Positions 46,605-57,314 of a DNA stretch of 64,000 nt are shown here, one piece after another (position 1 is the first letter of the stretch; every line of letters starts with the position of its first letter). The notes under the pieces are model-generated. The model had not been told where the DNA came from. It did not search any database and saw nothing but the letters and a program-made list of their open reading frames with translations. The position numbers were made by a program, and so were the translations under genes. This DNA comes from Megalopta genalis (taxonomy: Eukaryota; Arthropoda; Insecta; Hymenoptera; Halictidae): positions 12,711,439-12,775,438 of the forward strand of contig NC_135018.1 of NCBI RefSeq assembly GCF_051020955.1. The letters run 5' to 3'.

Positions 46605-47354
46605 TTAACACGTTCCCTGCCAGACCGTCTTTTGAAGACTTTCCGTTCAAGCCGCGTGGGGCGTATGCGCCCCACGCTTTACATTTGTATTATTTTGTTT
46701 CTGGCGTATGCTTTACAATAATTAAAATAGTGCAAAAATCATAATTATCAAGGAAAGGTTGTATAGTTTAACATGCATAACACAGCAAACCAATAAATTT
46801 ATTTTTCTAGGAATTCCTTTAACAAATACCTGGCTGATCATTATTATGCCAAGCGAGTTGCATCCTCACATATAATTTTTTTTATCATGCCTATATTAGT
46901 TTAAAATATAACATTTTAGTTAAATTCAAGTTTGTATGCGATTACAAAGGGATGTTACGATGAACTTTGTTAAAACATGGCAAACATAAGTGTGGTTTAT
47001 CCACACAACTATCGCAGAATGTTACAACTTTTACAGTACTATAGAACTATAAATCAATCCCAGCTTCAGTGAAGCAGTAAGTATTGTGTCAACGACACGC
47101 GAATAAATGACTGATCGGAATAAGAGAAATACAGTTAAAACAAGTTACAGTAAAGAAAAATTGCCCATCACGCCGCGTGGGGCGTATACGCCCCACGATT
47201 AAATGAGGGCATCAGCAATAGTATTAAGATGTCCATAATTGACTGCATAATGAATTTTTAAAAAATTCTTCATTTTACAATGATAATACCAAATGGCTTG
47301 AACGGAAAGTTCAGCGTGGGGCGTATACGCCCCACGCGGCAGGGAACGTGTTAA
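46605..47354. mobile_element. piggyBac-like element with three GC-rich palindromes
   Basis: TTAA at 46,605-46,608 and 47,351-47,354; ends CACGTTCCCTGCC, perfectly inverted; body 742 bp. Both ends carry CTTTCCGTTCAAGCC in inverted orientation (right copy preceded by GAA). The palindrome GTGGGGCGTA(T/C)... lies at 46,655-46,676, 47,176-47,197 and 47,315-47,336; the last two are identical and the first differs at one base. The AT-rich interior shows no transposase, so it is non-autonomous. Confidence 0.88.
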
Positions 47355-48268
47355 CGTACTGGTGCGAATTTACAACTCGCACGATCGCAATCTTCAAGGT
47401 ATACAGAAATATGTACATGATATCGCGGCGTCGAATCGCGTGTCCAACGATGAAGTCGTAATTTTGAATCATTAGATTCGCAAGGAACCGCGATTCCACG
47501 CTAGTGAATCATCTCGCAATTTCCTTCTTCTTTTTTTTGTGACTTTCGAGACAGCATTGCACGAGTAGAAGAATCGGCCCGCAGAAAGAAAAAACGGTTG
47601 TGGAACGACGAGTTCGGATCAGTTCAGTTTACACTTTTATACCGTGTCTGTTTCTATTTTCGTTGGCCGGTGACAGAGGACGGGGACTCGAAACGGGACA
47701 AGGTTACGAACAGATCGAACTTTGCTGAAAGAGGATTCGAGTTCAGTGTCGTCTAACTCGCCAATCGGGGGAATCTGAGATTTTGCTTGAAATATTACAA
47801 AGCATCGCGGTCGCGTGTTTTGATATTGACGCGGTATATCAATGTAGATATCAATTCTTATCTAGTTGAGATCCCGATGTTCCGGGTGAATTGGTTCGAG
47901 TAGCGCGAAGATAGGATCATGTCCCGTAGCCAAGCAATCGTGCTCGTTCAATCGGTAATTAAATTAAATGAGATCAAAGGCGGATACTGATGCAACGTTT
48001 GAGATTATTCACATTGCTTTGCTCGGACCATATATTCTGGACATTTTGCCGCTTGTGACTCAAATTGTGTAGTCTTTTCGCGCGCTTCGACGATGAACAG
48101 AAACAATGAAAAAGTTTATGCGACTTAATATTCATAGCCATTTTTTGTTTCAATAATCTGAGATTGCTTACCTTTATAGACGGAATGGCTATGTTCTGAA
48201 TAAAACAATATAGAAATTTAATCGCCAGTTAAATGTTCTCAACGCATTATGGATTGGAAATTGTAGCA

Positions 48269-48400
48269 TACAGTGACTCATAAAAGTGTTCGAACACCTT
48301 TTAAAATGGAATAACATTTTTAAGAATTGAACGACGTCTACTAAATTGTTTAGCAGGTCATTAGACTACCATTTTCGACATTCTCAAGGAATAATGTTGA
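48269..48400 (+). mobile_element. Tc1-like terminal repeat, single end
   Basis: TA followed by CAGTGACTCATAAAAGTGTT and CGAACACC, the same end type as at 30,893. The next ~120 bp resemble the leader of that copy weakly. No partner end or transposase fragment was found downstream to 48,800. Confidence 0.6.
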
Positions 48401-50318
48401 TTTTAATGCAAGTACTGAAGACAACCTTGTTAGCACATCTAGTGCCATATAAGATATTAATCTCTGGCCAGATTTAGAAATTCATTTTCATCGTGATTTT
48501 TTTATTCACGTAAATTGAATTCTTTTATGATTTTTAGAACGTAAAAGAGTTAAGATAGCGTCCACTATGATCAATTTCTCATCTTAATAGTTTCTGTTTC
48601 ATTAATTAAATGACTTCGGTTTTGTCAGAATTTTTGAGACTGATATTCGGTACTTAACATATAACATATTTCCGTACCAAAACTCCTTAGCCTGATATTA
48701 AATATTAGTCCACCAATGAACGGCGTTTCCACGCAATTCTCGCAGGGAAAGTATGTACTGTACTGTATGTTTCCAACGCGCGTCTGCTTTACGCCAAAAC
48801 AAGTATGAAACAATTGAAGACTCCACTACAACGTACCAAAAGACCGGAAAGAATTCCTAAAGAACCAGTTTTTCGAAGTTGCGAACAAGAGTACCCTTAT
48901 AACGTTCCCTCGCGTTTCGTAAAATCGAAAAACCTGTCGGAACAAATCCAACATTCGTCGGTGCCCGGAAAAACGAACAAACAATACAATTCGCCGATCG
49001 TCGCCGTCCTGTTGTACAAGGGACGCTCGACCATGTGGTACAACGTTTGCAATTAACCGAACAGTTGCTAAATTGGTTTAAAACGGTATCTTTTACACGA
49101 GTCAATTCCGAATGGTCGGGTGCTGGCGAACAGCGCACTCTGTATAAATGGGAATTTGTTTACGGTGGCGAGCAAGGATTCGACGGTGTTAGCGAGACTT
49201 GGGGGGGGGGGGGGCGGAGAGAGAAAGAATACCAAAAAAGAAAAGAGAAACGAAGGGACGGAACGGTAGCAACGGTAGCGACATAGCTCTCTTATTTCAT
49301 TAGCCAATCGAGCACAAATAAGAAGTAGCGCAGCGGAGTCTGAAGCCAGGTGACTCACCCTGTGCTAGCTAGCACGCGAAACCCGATTGCTTCTAAATAG
49401 TGATGCATATTATATGTATACAACCACAGGAATATACAGTCCGGACTGTAAACCTCTGGAGATCGCGTGGCCGCGACCGAGCATTTTACCAACTACAATA
49501 ACTATGGAACTTTTTCGCTTGATCTGCGTAGGTCTCCGTCTATCGCAGACGTCGCGTGCAACTTTTCCGAATCGACGTAAAATATTCATCGGGATCCGTG
49601 GCACCGGGTATCTCGGGCTAACTACAAAAATGAGCGATGCTTTATTTCAGAGGCTCGACGAATCGACGTTCATGAAGAATTTGAATTAAAGTTCAAATCG
49701 GCCATTGAAGACAGTTACGAAGAACCGAAAAACCTCATAATTATTTGTTTGTGAAATCTGCTCAGTCTTACGCCTAAACAATACCGTTCAATTCTTTCTT
49801 TTAATCGAGGAATGTGTACGTAATTAATATCGTATAATTAATATTTGTACGAAATATTCGACTGATAACTTGTACAAGTTTAGTTAATTCAACTGTGTTG
49901 CAGTACTATGTTTCATTCATTTATTTATAGCGTTTAGAAAACTAAGGTCGTACCTACACGCGATGCATTTAGTTCTGACAAAGTGAGTTAATATGATATA
50001 AATCGTTTACACGCACACATAGCGAACGCAACAAAATCAGCGACAAAGGTCGAACCTGTAACGAGACCTGGAAAGAGTTAATTGAACACGAAAGGAGCAC
50101 CAAAGTAGAGTAGGAATGAAATTATGTGTTGTTAACCACGTTAATTACAGTTGTTTGCGAATCTTCCAATGAGTTTCCTTTATCTACAGCCTTACAAAAT
50201 GCTTCGCTGCGTTAATATAATTTGTATCCTGCTCATGTTTTTCGTTTTGCTGAATAAAGCAAAAATCGTCTTTGTCTTTGATTATAATGTAAGAATCTAG
50301 GTTCGGAAAGTTAACCTT
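48401..50318. other. No recognisable gene
   Basis: Holds the purine-rich 14-G region at 49,200 and overlapping short frames at 48,800-49,690 with no known family. Confidence 0.55.
49201..49214 (+). repeat. Run of 14 G
   Basis: Uninterrupted G tract in a purine-rich + strand (49,200-49,265). Length may be unreliable in assembly. Confidence 0.8.
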
Positions 50319-50482
50319 TTAACCCTTCCCAGAAAGATTTTCTCCAACAGTGAAGTAAACATTCGTATTACAATATATTCAGTGATACAAAAATTATATG
50401 AAGTATCCTTTTCAAAATATGACTATAGTTCAATTAGCTTTTCGAATGGTTTCGAAAGCGACAATGGTGTCAAAAGGGTTAA
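50319..50482. mobile_element. Candidate short TTAA-flanked element
   Basis: CTTTTAACCCTT on the left is answered by its complement AAGGGTTAAAAG on the right, so TTAA sits at 50,319-50,322 and 50,479-50,482 around a 156-bp body. Only five bases inside the TTAA are inverted; beyond these the ends differ. Could be chance in AT-rich DNA. Confidence 0.35.
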
Positions 50483-51548
50483 AAGATTAAAATTAATCTC
50501 CTGGAAATAATATTGACGAACATTATCGACCCTAATTACGGCGTCGATTACAAGATTTTTAAGCGCATAAGTTTAAAAAGTTTTGTGTAGAATTAGTAGC
50601 AGTACCTTTTCAGCATCTCGAAAAATCTCAATTTCTGCTCTCTTCAGTATTCCAGGATCAAATACGTGTCCCTAGAGATTTATTACTGTCTGTAGGTACC
50701 GTAATTATCACAAGTTCACTTCACAAGGTAGGAAGGACAATTAGTTTCTCCGAATAGCTCAGTTTCCGACGCAAATCAATTAACCGAAACCGAATCAGCA
50801 ACATGGGACGTCCACCTAATCAAATGATGTCTACATTCGAACATAGAGTACCGACACTCAACCACTATTCGACCACGGGTGTGCAAAGATTTAAGTCGAT
50901 CAAACATTAAGGATCTCTTCCACGCTCTTAATCCTGCTGCATCGTTAGGAGGGTCTCTTTGGGCCGAATTATATTTTCATTTCTTCAAGGTTATCATCGT
51001 GTGACTGCGTATTACTTTTTTCTTATTGACAAAGATTCTAACTCGAAGTTGCTGATTGTAATGAAACTTGGCCTACATGTGGAGTACCGAAAAATGCTCA
51101 ACCTTGCGCGACCTAGCTTGGCGTTGAATCAACTTGTGTCATGATGTACGAACTCGTCACAGAGAGCGCACAGCAAAAATAAGAAATTTCATGTACGAAT
51201 AAAATAATTGAAGTTCTCTTGAAGCGACCTTGACGTCTTCACCTACAACGTCGCCTCGTATATCGAAAGATATCGCCGTAGAACACATTTTCCATCCGAT
51301 CGATCTTTCCATTTCGGAGAAAACTCAATCGGCCGCTTGATAAGAATCACCCTACAAATGTTTACCAAATATTGCCATCAGCAAATTCGAGTTGGATGAT
51401 GCTTTTTTTGTCGGTCGCATTTTTATTTTGTCAAAGATGGTTCTGTGTTTAAGAAAAATGCAAATATGTGCACGATTTTCGAATTCCTGATGAGAATAAT
51501 TTCAACCAACATCATATCTAATTCGGAGACTTCATTTCTGTGCGGCCT

Positions 51549-51995
51549 TTAACCGTTTGAGTGCCGCGCGATCTCTGGTTCCTCGTCGAAAAATGCCGTT
51601 CCCTATTTTTTTTTGCCATTTCTTATATTCCTTATTTCTTATATTCGTGTCCTTATTGTTACCGTTCACACATGTGTTACTAAACCGAAGCACCATCAAA
51701 AGTAGACTGCGGATTTTTGCACGCTACAATTGACCAAGTGAAATATCAAATAATGAAAACATTAGAGGCATCTAAGAACGTTTTTACTTTTGTTTCATAC
51801 AATTTGTGCATAAAATTTTTATTCTGCATAAAGATCAGCTATCTGGTCATAAGCATCGTGGCTCGTTTAAAATTTTAAAGAATCGTGTATAGAAGAGCAA
51901 TCGCACTGCTTATTTCGCGGCGCGAAACGGAAGAAACGTGATCGTACTTTTATCAATCTCCGATTGGATTATCGCGAAGGCACTCGAACGGTTTG
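51549..51995. mobile_element. TTAA-flanked piggyBac-like MITE, right target decayed
   Basis: TTAA at 51,549, then CCGTTTGAGTGCCGCGCGA; the right end, read as complement, is CCGTTCGAGTGCCTTCGCGA followed by a changed target (TTTG at 51,992-51,995). Body about 439 bp, with no coding potential. Confidence 0.7.
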
Positions 51996-53120
51996 TTCCA
52001 AGTTTACGCTGAAAATAGTGATTTACCGGAACAGGATCGAGAGTTTACGTGAGTAAGATCGGCTGGCTGTCGGCTGTATGCCTGGCGGCGTGCACCCGTG
52101 AACGGAACGGTGCCGACGAAGGAGGGTGTTCGGGAGAGGGTTGCACACCCTCGGAGATGCGACGCGCGCGTTGCACTCCCGGTGTCACCTTGAAACAGTG
52201 CGCGGTCTCTGAGCGCGATCTCTGAGCGCGGGCTAAACGCGTCGAGGAGACGCACAAAGAAAACGGTACGGGGAACTAGTTCGACGAAGTCGAGCGAGCG
52301 TTCTCGGGCGCGCGCGACGTGTACCACGAACAATACGATATTCTAGGAGGAAACGGTGTAGAAGAAGGTAGAGAGGCGGAGGAGACCTCTCGGCGGGAAC
52401 CGAGTTGGCAGTGGGAAGAGGATAGGCGGCGGAGGGCGGAGAGGGCAGAGAGAGAGCGGAGGAGAAGGAGAAGAGGACGGCAGGAGGGCTGGCGAAGCAC
52501 GTGAAAGGCGATTTAAAGGAAAAAAGAAGGAGGTAGTGGCCTTTAAAAAAAAAAAGATGAAGAAGGAAGGAACATGGCGAACCGGTCGCAGCCTCCATTC
52601 GTCAGCTGGGTGCTCAGCTGCAACCGGACGCGGTGACCTCGGACGCGGCTTCACGGAAAACCAAGTGAATTTGCAAGCAATAACGGTGTCACGCAGTGTT
52701 CGTGTCTCTCTCGTCGGTGATTTAACGTGCTTTCGTACTCCGTACACCCGCGCTAACTCGCGCACGCATGCACGCACGCACCTATCATGCTACTTTTCTA
52801 CACTTCTCCGCTCGCTCTAGGATCGCTCATCCGTCTTCTCTACGTGTTCTCTCTCGCTTACCACTTAGACTAGTCGCCGTTCGGGAATTTTTAAATGCCA
52901 GTAACACACGAAGTTTCCTCTCTGACCCGACAACACTCTGTAAACGCGGTCATCGGTCGCCTTACAAGTGATCGAAAGTACACCCCGGCCGACTGACAGT
53001 TCAACGACATTCGCGTTTACCATTGCGCCAGGAACACGCTTTCCTTCGCGTAGCGTTTCGAACCGTGTACGCTGCTGGGGCTGCAACGAAGGTTCGAACA
53101 GTTCTACTGCGAAGGTGTTC
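51996..53120. other. CpG-rich, partly polypurine block; candidate promoter / 5' exon
   Basis: Holds a strong donor-like GTGAGTAAG at 52,049, a purine-dominated + strand from about 52,345 to 52,500 (GAGAGGGCAGAGAGAGAGCG and similar), and one member of the duplicated CAGCTG block at 52,580. Open frames in all registers reflect composition; none has a recognisable domain. Confidence 0.4.
52580..52645 (+). promoter_or_regulatory. Duplicated block with two CAGCTG boxes, copy 1
   Basis: AACCGGTCG at 52,580, CAGCTG at 52,603 and 52,615, then GACCTC. Copy 2 at 54,510 has the same elements at identical spacing (23 and 12 bp). About three quarters of positions agree over the first 40 bp, without gaps. 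CAGCTG is an E-box for bHLH factors in general; function here is inference. Confidence 0.45.
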
Positions 53121-53515
53121 TCGGTCAGTTCGAGTTAAATATTCGACCGGCTGTTTTTCGATGTCCGAATATTATTTTCGACAAGAATCATCGAAAAAAA
53201 TACCATTCTTACGTCAAATGTAATAATTGGAACATGTCGATGTTAATTGAATGGTTGAAACACGAATTGCTCCTTCAAATTTCATATTTCGGTTAGGACT
53301 CGTTCAAAGTTTTCAGGTTATCTCTGAATAATCTATACTTTATGTTTGATTTAATTTGAACTTCAAATTGTAATTACTATAACCATCAAGAAATAAAAAG
53401 TATTTTACAATATCGATTCGGGTTTGAACTTGAACTTTCTGGGACAAACTGTTTCGATAGTTATAACATGATTTCAAATCAATAAAGCAGATTTTCAAAG
53501 TCATTAGCTACTACA

Positions 53516-53749
53516 CAAATATTTGGAACCACTTTATGAATCAATGAAAATAGAAATCGATCTTATTGAGCGTAAATTCTAATAATTCCTTAAATTTGTT
53601 TATTTGGTTGGCATAAAATATAATTTGGCTGGAACCTGATAAATGGTCTCAAGCTTCCAGCTACTAGCGTGTCTCAAATTTGAAAGTCAACTGTATGATC
53701 ATTTAGTAGTTTTATACGAGGCTGACGTACGAGCAGTTCCAAATATTTG
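53516..53749. repeat. Candidate small MITE with 14-bp inverted ends
   Basis: CAAATATTTGGAAC at 53,516 and its complement GTTCCAAATATTTG ending at 53,749, 234 bp overall. Ten of the fourteen bases form a self-palindrome, which weakens the case, and no TA duplication is obvious. Confidence 0.3.
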
Positions 53750-54509
53750 GCAGAATTCGAAACGATCATAATATGAATAACTGCTGGTTTAAGCAATTTG
53801 AACAGTCTGGATTTTACATGACAGGAATACATGTACACATTCGCGTTGACATCGATTCGATCGTTTCGATCCGACGGAATTAGAATCGTACAATGTCTAG
53901 ATCACGTCAACCCATTCGTGCGACCTATCTCGATGACGCGCGTTGTTACCAGACCTCCGATGTACCGGCAAACAAATCGTAATACTTTCTGACCAAACCA
54001 AAACCGATTCATCGAAGCCAGTGAAAAAAATCTGGATGAAATGTAACACAGCGTAGCCACTCCGGTCAAATCATTCGTATTTTTCTGACATCGCTAGATT
54101 TAACGGCAGCACGAATCACTGAGAGATCTCTACCATCGGATAGCTCTACCACTTTTCGATTTCAATTCTCACTTGGATCCGAAAAGTGAACAGTGAGACA
54201 GCGGAAAAACGACAAGGCCGATCGATGTCCCTATCTTTTTTTCTTTCCGTTCAAGAAATAATCGTCGCCGTGATAAACAAATCACTGGGAATCGGTACAC
54301 TGCGGTGACGAACGATTGGAAACAAGAGACACTCATGGAATATTACAATTCGGATGTAAGAGGTTACAAGCTTAGTATCACAAATGTAAACTGCACGGTA
54401 TTTACGGTAACCTTGCATCACGATTCGCAACGATGCTGGAAATAGAGAACTCGAATAAGGAAGAAAGACACGAGAAAAGGTCGAGAATGTTTTCGGAAGA
54501 AACACTGTA

Positions 54510-54574
54510 AACCGGTCGGTGCGTTCGTTCATCAGCTGAGAGGCCAGCTGAACCCAACGGCCGCTGTAACCTCA
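54510..54574 (+). promoter_or_regulatory. Duplicated block with two CAGCTG boxes, copy 2
   Basis: AACCGGTCG at 54,510, CAGCTG at 54,533 and 54,545, then AACCTC. Partner of the block at 52,580. The sequence between and around the copies is otherwise unrelated. Confidence 0.45.
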
Positions 54575-55724
54575 ACTTTTCTAATAGGCTCTGTTTCGTA
54601 GGGAACGATTAATTGTCGCCGCGGTTATGCCATGCTGATAGAGAAAGCGAAGAAATACCTTGGTGTACAGGTTTCATCGACGGGTGAACCACAGAACTCG
54701 CAAAAACACTAACTTTCTGGAGATAAAACTTTTTGAAAGCCCACTCACAATGGAATCTTCCAGTAGACTGGCCGAGCCGGCAAGCCGTTCCCTCTTGCGT
54801 GCACACCCACCGTTCCGTGCAATGTCTCGCGTTTTACACAGCCGGAACCTTTTCTCATGGACCGATTCGATTTTCAGAGGTGTGGAACGGTACGCGGGGA
54901 TCACAGCCCGTCGTTTCGTCACCTTAGAAAACTCTTATTTGCAGCAGAAACGCGGCGGTGCGCATACCGCTGACAGTTCCCGAGCTGTCACTTCACGACG
55001 AGCACGGACCTGCTGCCATCTTAAGCCGCGACCAGGAAACAGGGCTCCGTTTGAAAGAACCGCTCTCCGACTCCGACCACCTAGCAACAAGATCAATAGA
55101 CTAACTTACAACAAGTCGAGCAGCTCCCGATGTATCCTATAGTGTTCTTATTAATTATTTAATAGAGCCATATTATGTCCACGAGCAGTTTCTTTTCTTT
55201 CGCGTTTTCGATCCTCCTCCAACGAACGTTGTTTACGACTGGACAGGATTTCCTGCTGGCTCATTCAGTTTCTATGAAAACTGTAACCGAACGAGATTTA
55301 TTCTTACTTTCAAACGTTTTAATTTTACGGCGTTGTGAATCTGCAACTATTAGATTGCAATGGAATTTTGATACCGTGTCAATTGTTTTATTGTGGTAGT
55401 TGTGTTACTCATCTCACGGAGTATCGACTAATCTGATGGTTTAGTACAGATCCATAATCATCTCCTTTCTTTTTATTGTTCCAGTATGTGACTTTTTTCT
55501 TTACGATTGATATTGAAAATTGTTTTTAAAACGAATTTACATTTGCTTTTTTTATTACTTATAAAATGTCGAGATTTCAATCTATAGTTTTCAGACTTTA
55601 AACACTGTAAAATAAAAATGACATAAATGAAAGATGAGTGGAAATTAAAACTCGTTTTCTACAGTGCTGAAACAAATTTTATAACTCTTCGTTTTAGAAG
55701 GAAGACACCTGGAATATTCTCACA

Positions 55725-55797
55725 GTCATAATAGCTGTCCATCCCACTCTTGCGTTAACTGTTGACTGATACAAGTGGGTTGGACAGCTATTATGAC
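55725..55797. ncRNA. miRNA-like hairpin candidate
   Basis: GTCATAATAGCTGTCCA, one mismatch, CCCACT on the left arm pairs with AGTGGG, mismatch, TGGACAGCTATTATGAC on the right: 24 positions with one mismatch, around a loop of about 22 bases. Total 73 bp. Outside the stem, GAAG..ACCTGG on the left and ..TCAGATTTCTTC on the right allow weak further pairing. Size and pairing fit an animal pre-miRNA. I do not recognise a known miRNA seed, and a tiny MITE could look the same. Confidence 0.35.
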
Positions 55798-56646
55798 AAT
55801 CTGTCTACGTCAGATTTCTTCTTACGAAAAAAAAGGAAACGAAAGTAAATAGAACGTTAAATCGGTATCTCAAGAATAAAAATAAACAAATAGAATCAAC
55901 ACGGTTTTTCAAGAGGTTATCAAATAGCTGTATATGTATTCACTGTTTTTTACTGCATTGTCTTGCGAATGTTTGAATTCTTAACATATCGAATGCTATT
56001 TAAGTCATCACGAATAAAAATTTGTTAATGTTGTAATTACCTCGATAATTATATACAGCGGAAACTACATTATCGAATAATAATAGCAATCCTTATTAAC
56101 AACATTTGATCAGGCTGCTGATGAAATATACGATACTTGCGTGAAGCATGTCATGTCATACGTATCATGTTCATTGACATAGTTAATTAATTCTTAATAA
56201 GGAATTGTCTTATCTTCGAACTCAGTAATTGCCCGAGATTTGTTAATGATAATTTATCACATTCCTTATGTATGTAATAAATTAATTACAGCCATTCGGA
56301 AAATACTTTATAAATTATTTGATGATCGAAAAATATAAAATTAACAAACATTTTAATGGTGTCATGCGTTTTCGGATATGTGAAATACTGCAGATTACAG
56401 ATCGTTAATACCATGGATTCCTAAAATCTAAGTTGCGATAAGTATTAAATTACGATTATAGTTTATATACTCATTAATCGTTACATAACAATTTCAAACA
56501 ACGACCAGTCATGGAAAATTCTTGGTCTATAAAAATATTTGCGCCTCGTATAGCACATTGGATGATCAAGCATTTATGTAATAGTATCGAGATACCGCAG
56601 CGGAATAAAGTAGAAAGAAAATCACAGACAGATTTTCGCTTGAATG

Positions 56647-56652
56647 TTTATT
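56647..56652 (-). terminator. Candidate poly(A) signal for the hexokinase transcript
   Basis: AATAAA on the minus strand, about 660 bases past the hexokinase stop codon. I saw no nearer canonical AATAAA in 56,653-57,314. Assignment to this gene rests on position and strand only. Confidence 0.35.
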
Positions 56653-57314
56653 ATAACAACCTCGTTCTCTCTTCCAGTACAAAAAATCGAACGTCCTTGC
56701 AATCATTTACAAGGTATAACAACATATTGTACAAATAGTTCGTTCCGCGATTTCCATACATTCGCCAACGATTTCTATTTTCCTTGCATTTGTACGTATA
56801 ACCTTCTCTCACAGTTTCCTTTCGCTTCGTGGTCCATGTCGGAATTGTATTTTACGTTTTAAATATAGGAATGTGAACAGGTCGTTTATAATGCTCGCGT
56901 TCACAACACCAAACATTGTTGTTCTGTTTTTTGTTCCCTCGAAACTACACACGGTTACACTCACACACGCTACAATTTTTCGTCACGGCCCAAACGAGTC
57001 CGTTAACGCCGTATCTATATACGTAACACGGGACTCATGCGAATCTACATGAAGAAGATGGCAACGTAGAACTTTACAAAAGTGAGCGGACAATGTGCAA
57101 TCACTAAAGGTTCAAGCATCGACGTGAATTCTCTTTGAAAGATTATCTGCAGAAACATAAGATCGGGTAGATCTTATTCAACAACGTAGAGAAACAAGAC
57201 ATCAAATTTACAAAGAACTAGACGACTGTTTCGAATAATAAAAGGAAAAAAACTTTTACGCTTAAACAGAAATATAAACTGCAAATACGTTGCACGCGCA
57301 GCTTCTATCTGGTA

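Larger units (their letters stand above)
54575..57314. other. CpG-rich block, hairpin, and probable hexokinase 3' UTR
   Basis: 54,650-55,100 is CpG-rich with a 160-codon + frame of no known family. 55,150-56,640 is AT-rich and contains the hairpin at 55,725. 56,647-57,314 is the likely 3' UTR of the minus-strand hexokinase. Confidence 0.5.

Noticed and set aside
54660..55142. 160-residue plus-strand frame
   Set aside because: It overlaps other open frames in a CpG-rich block, with low-complexity Arg/Ser-rich composition and no known motif.
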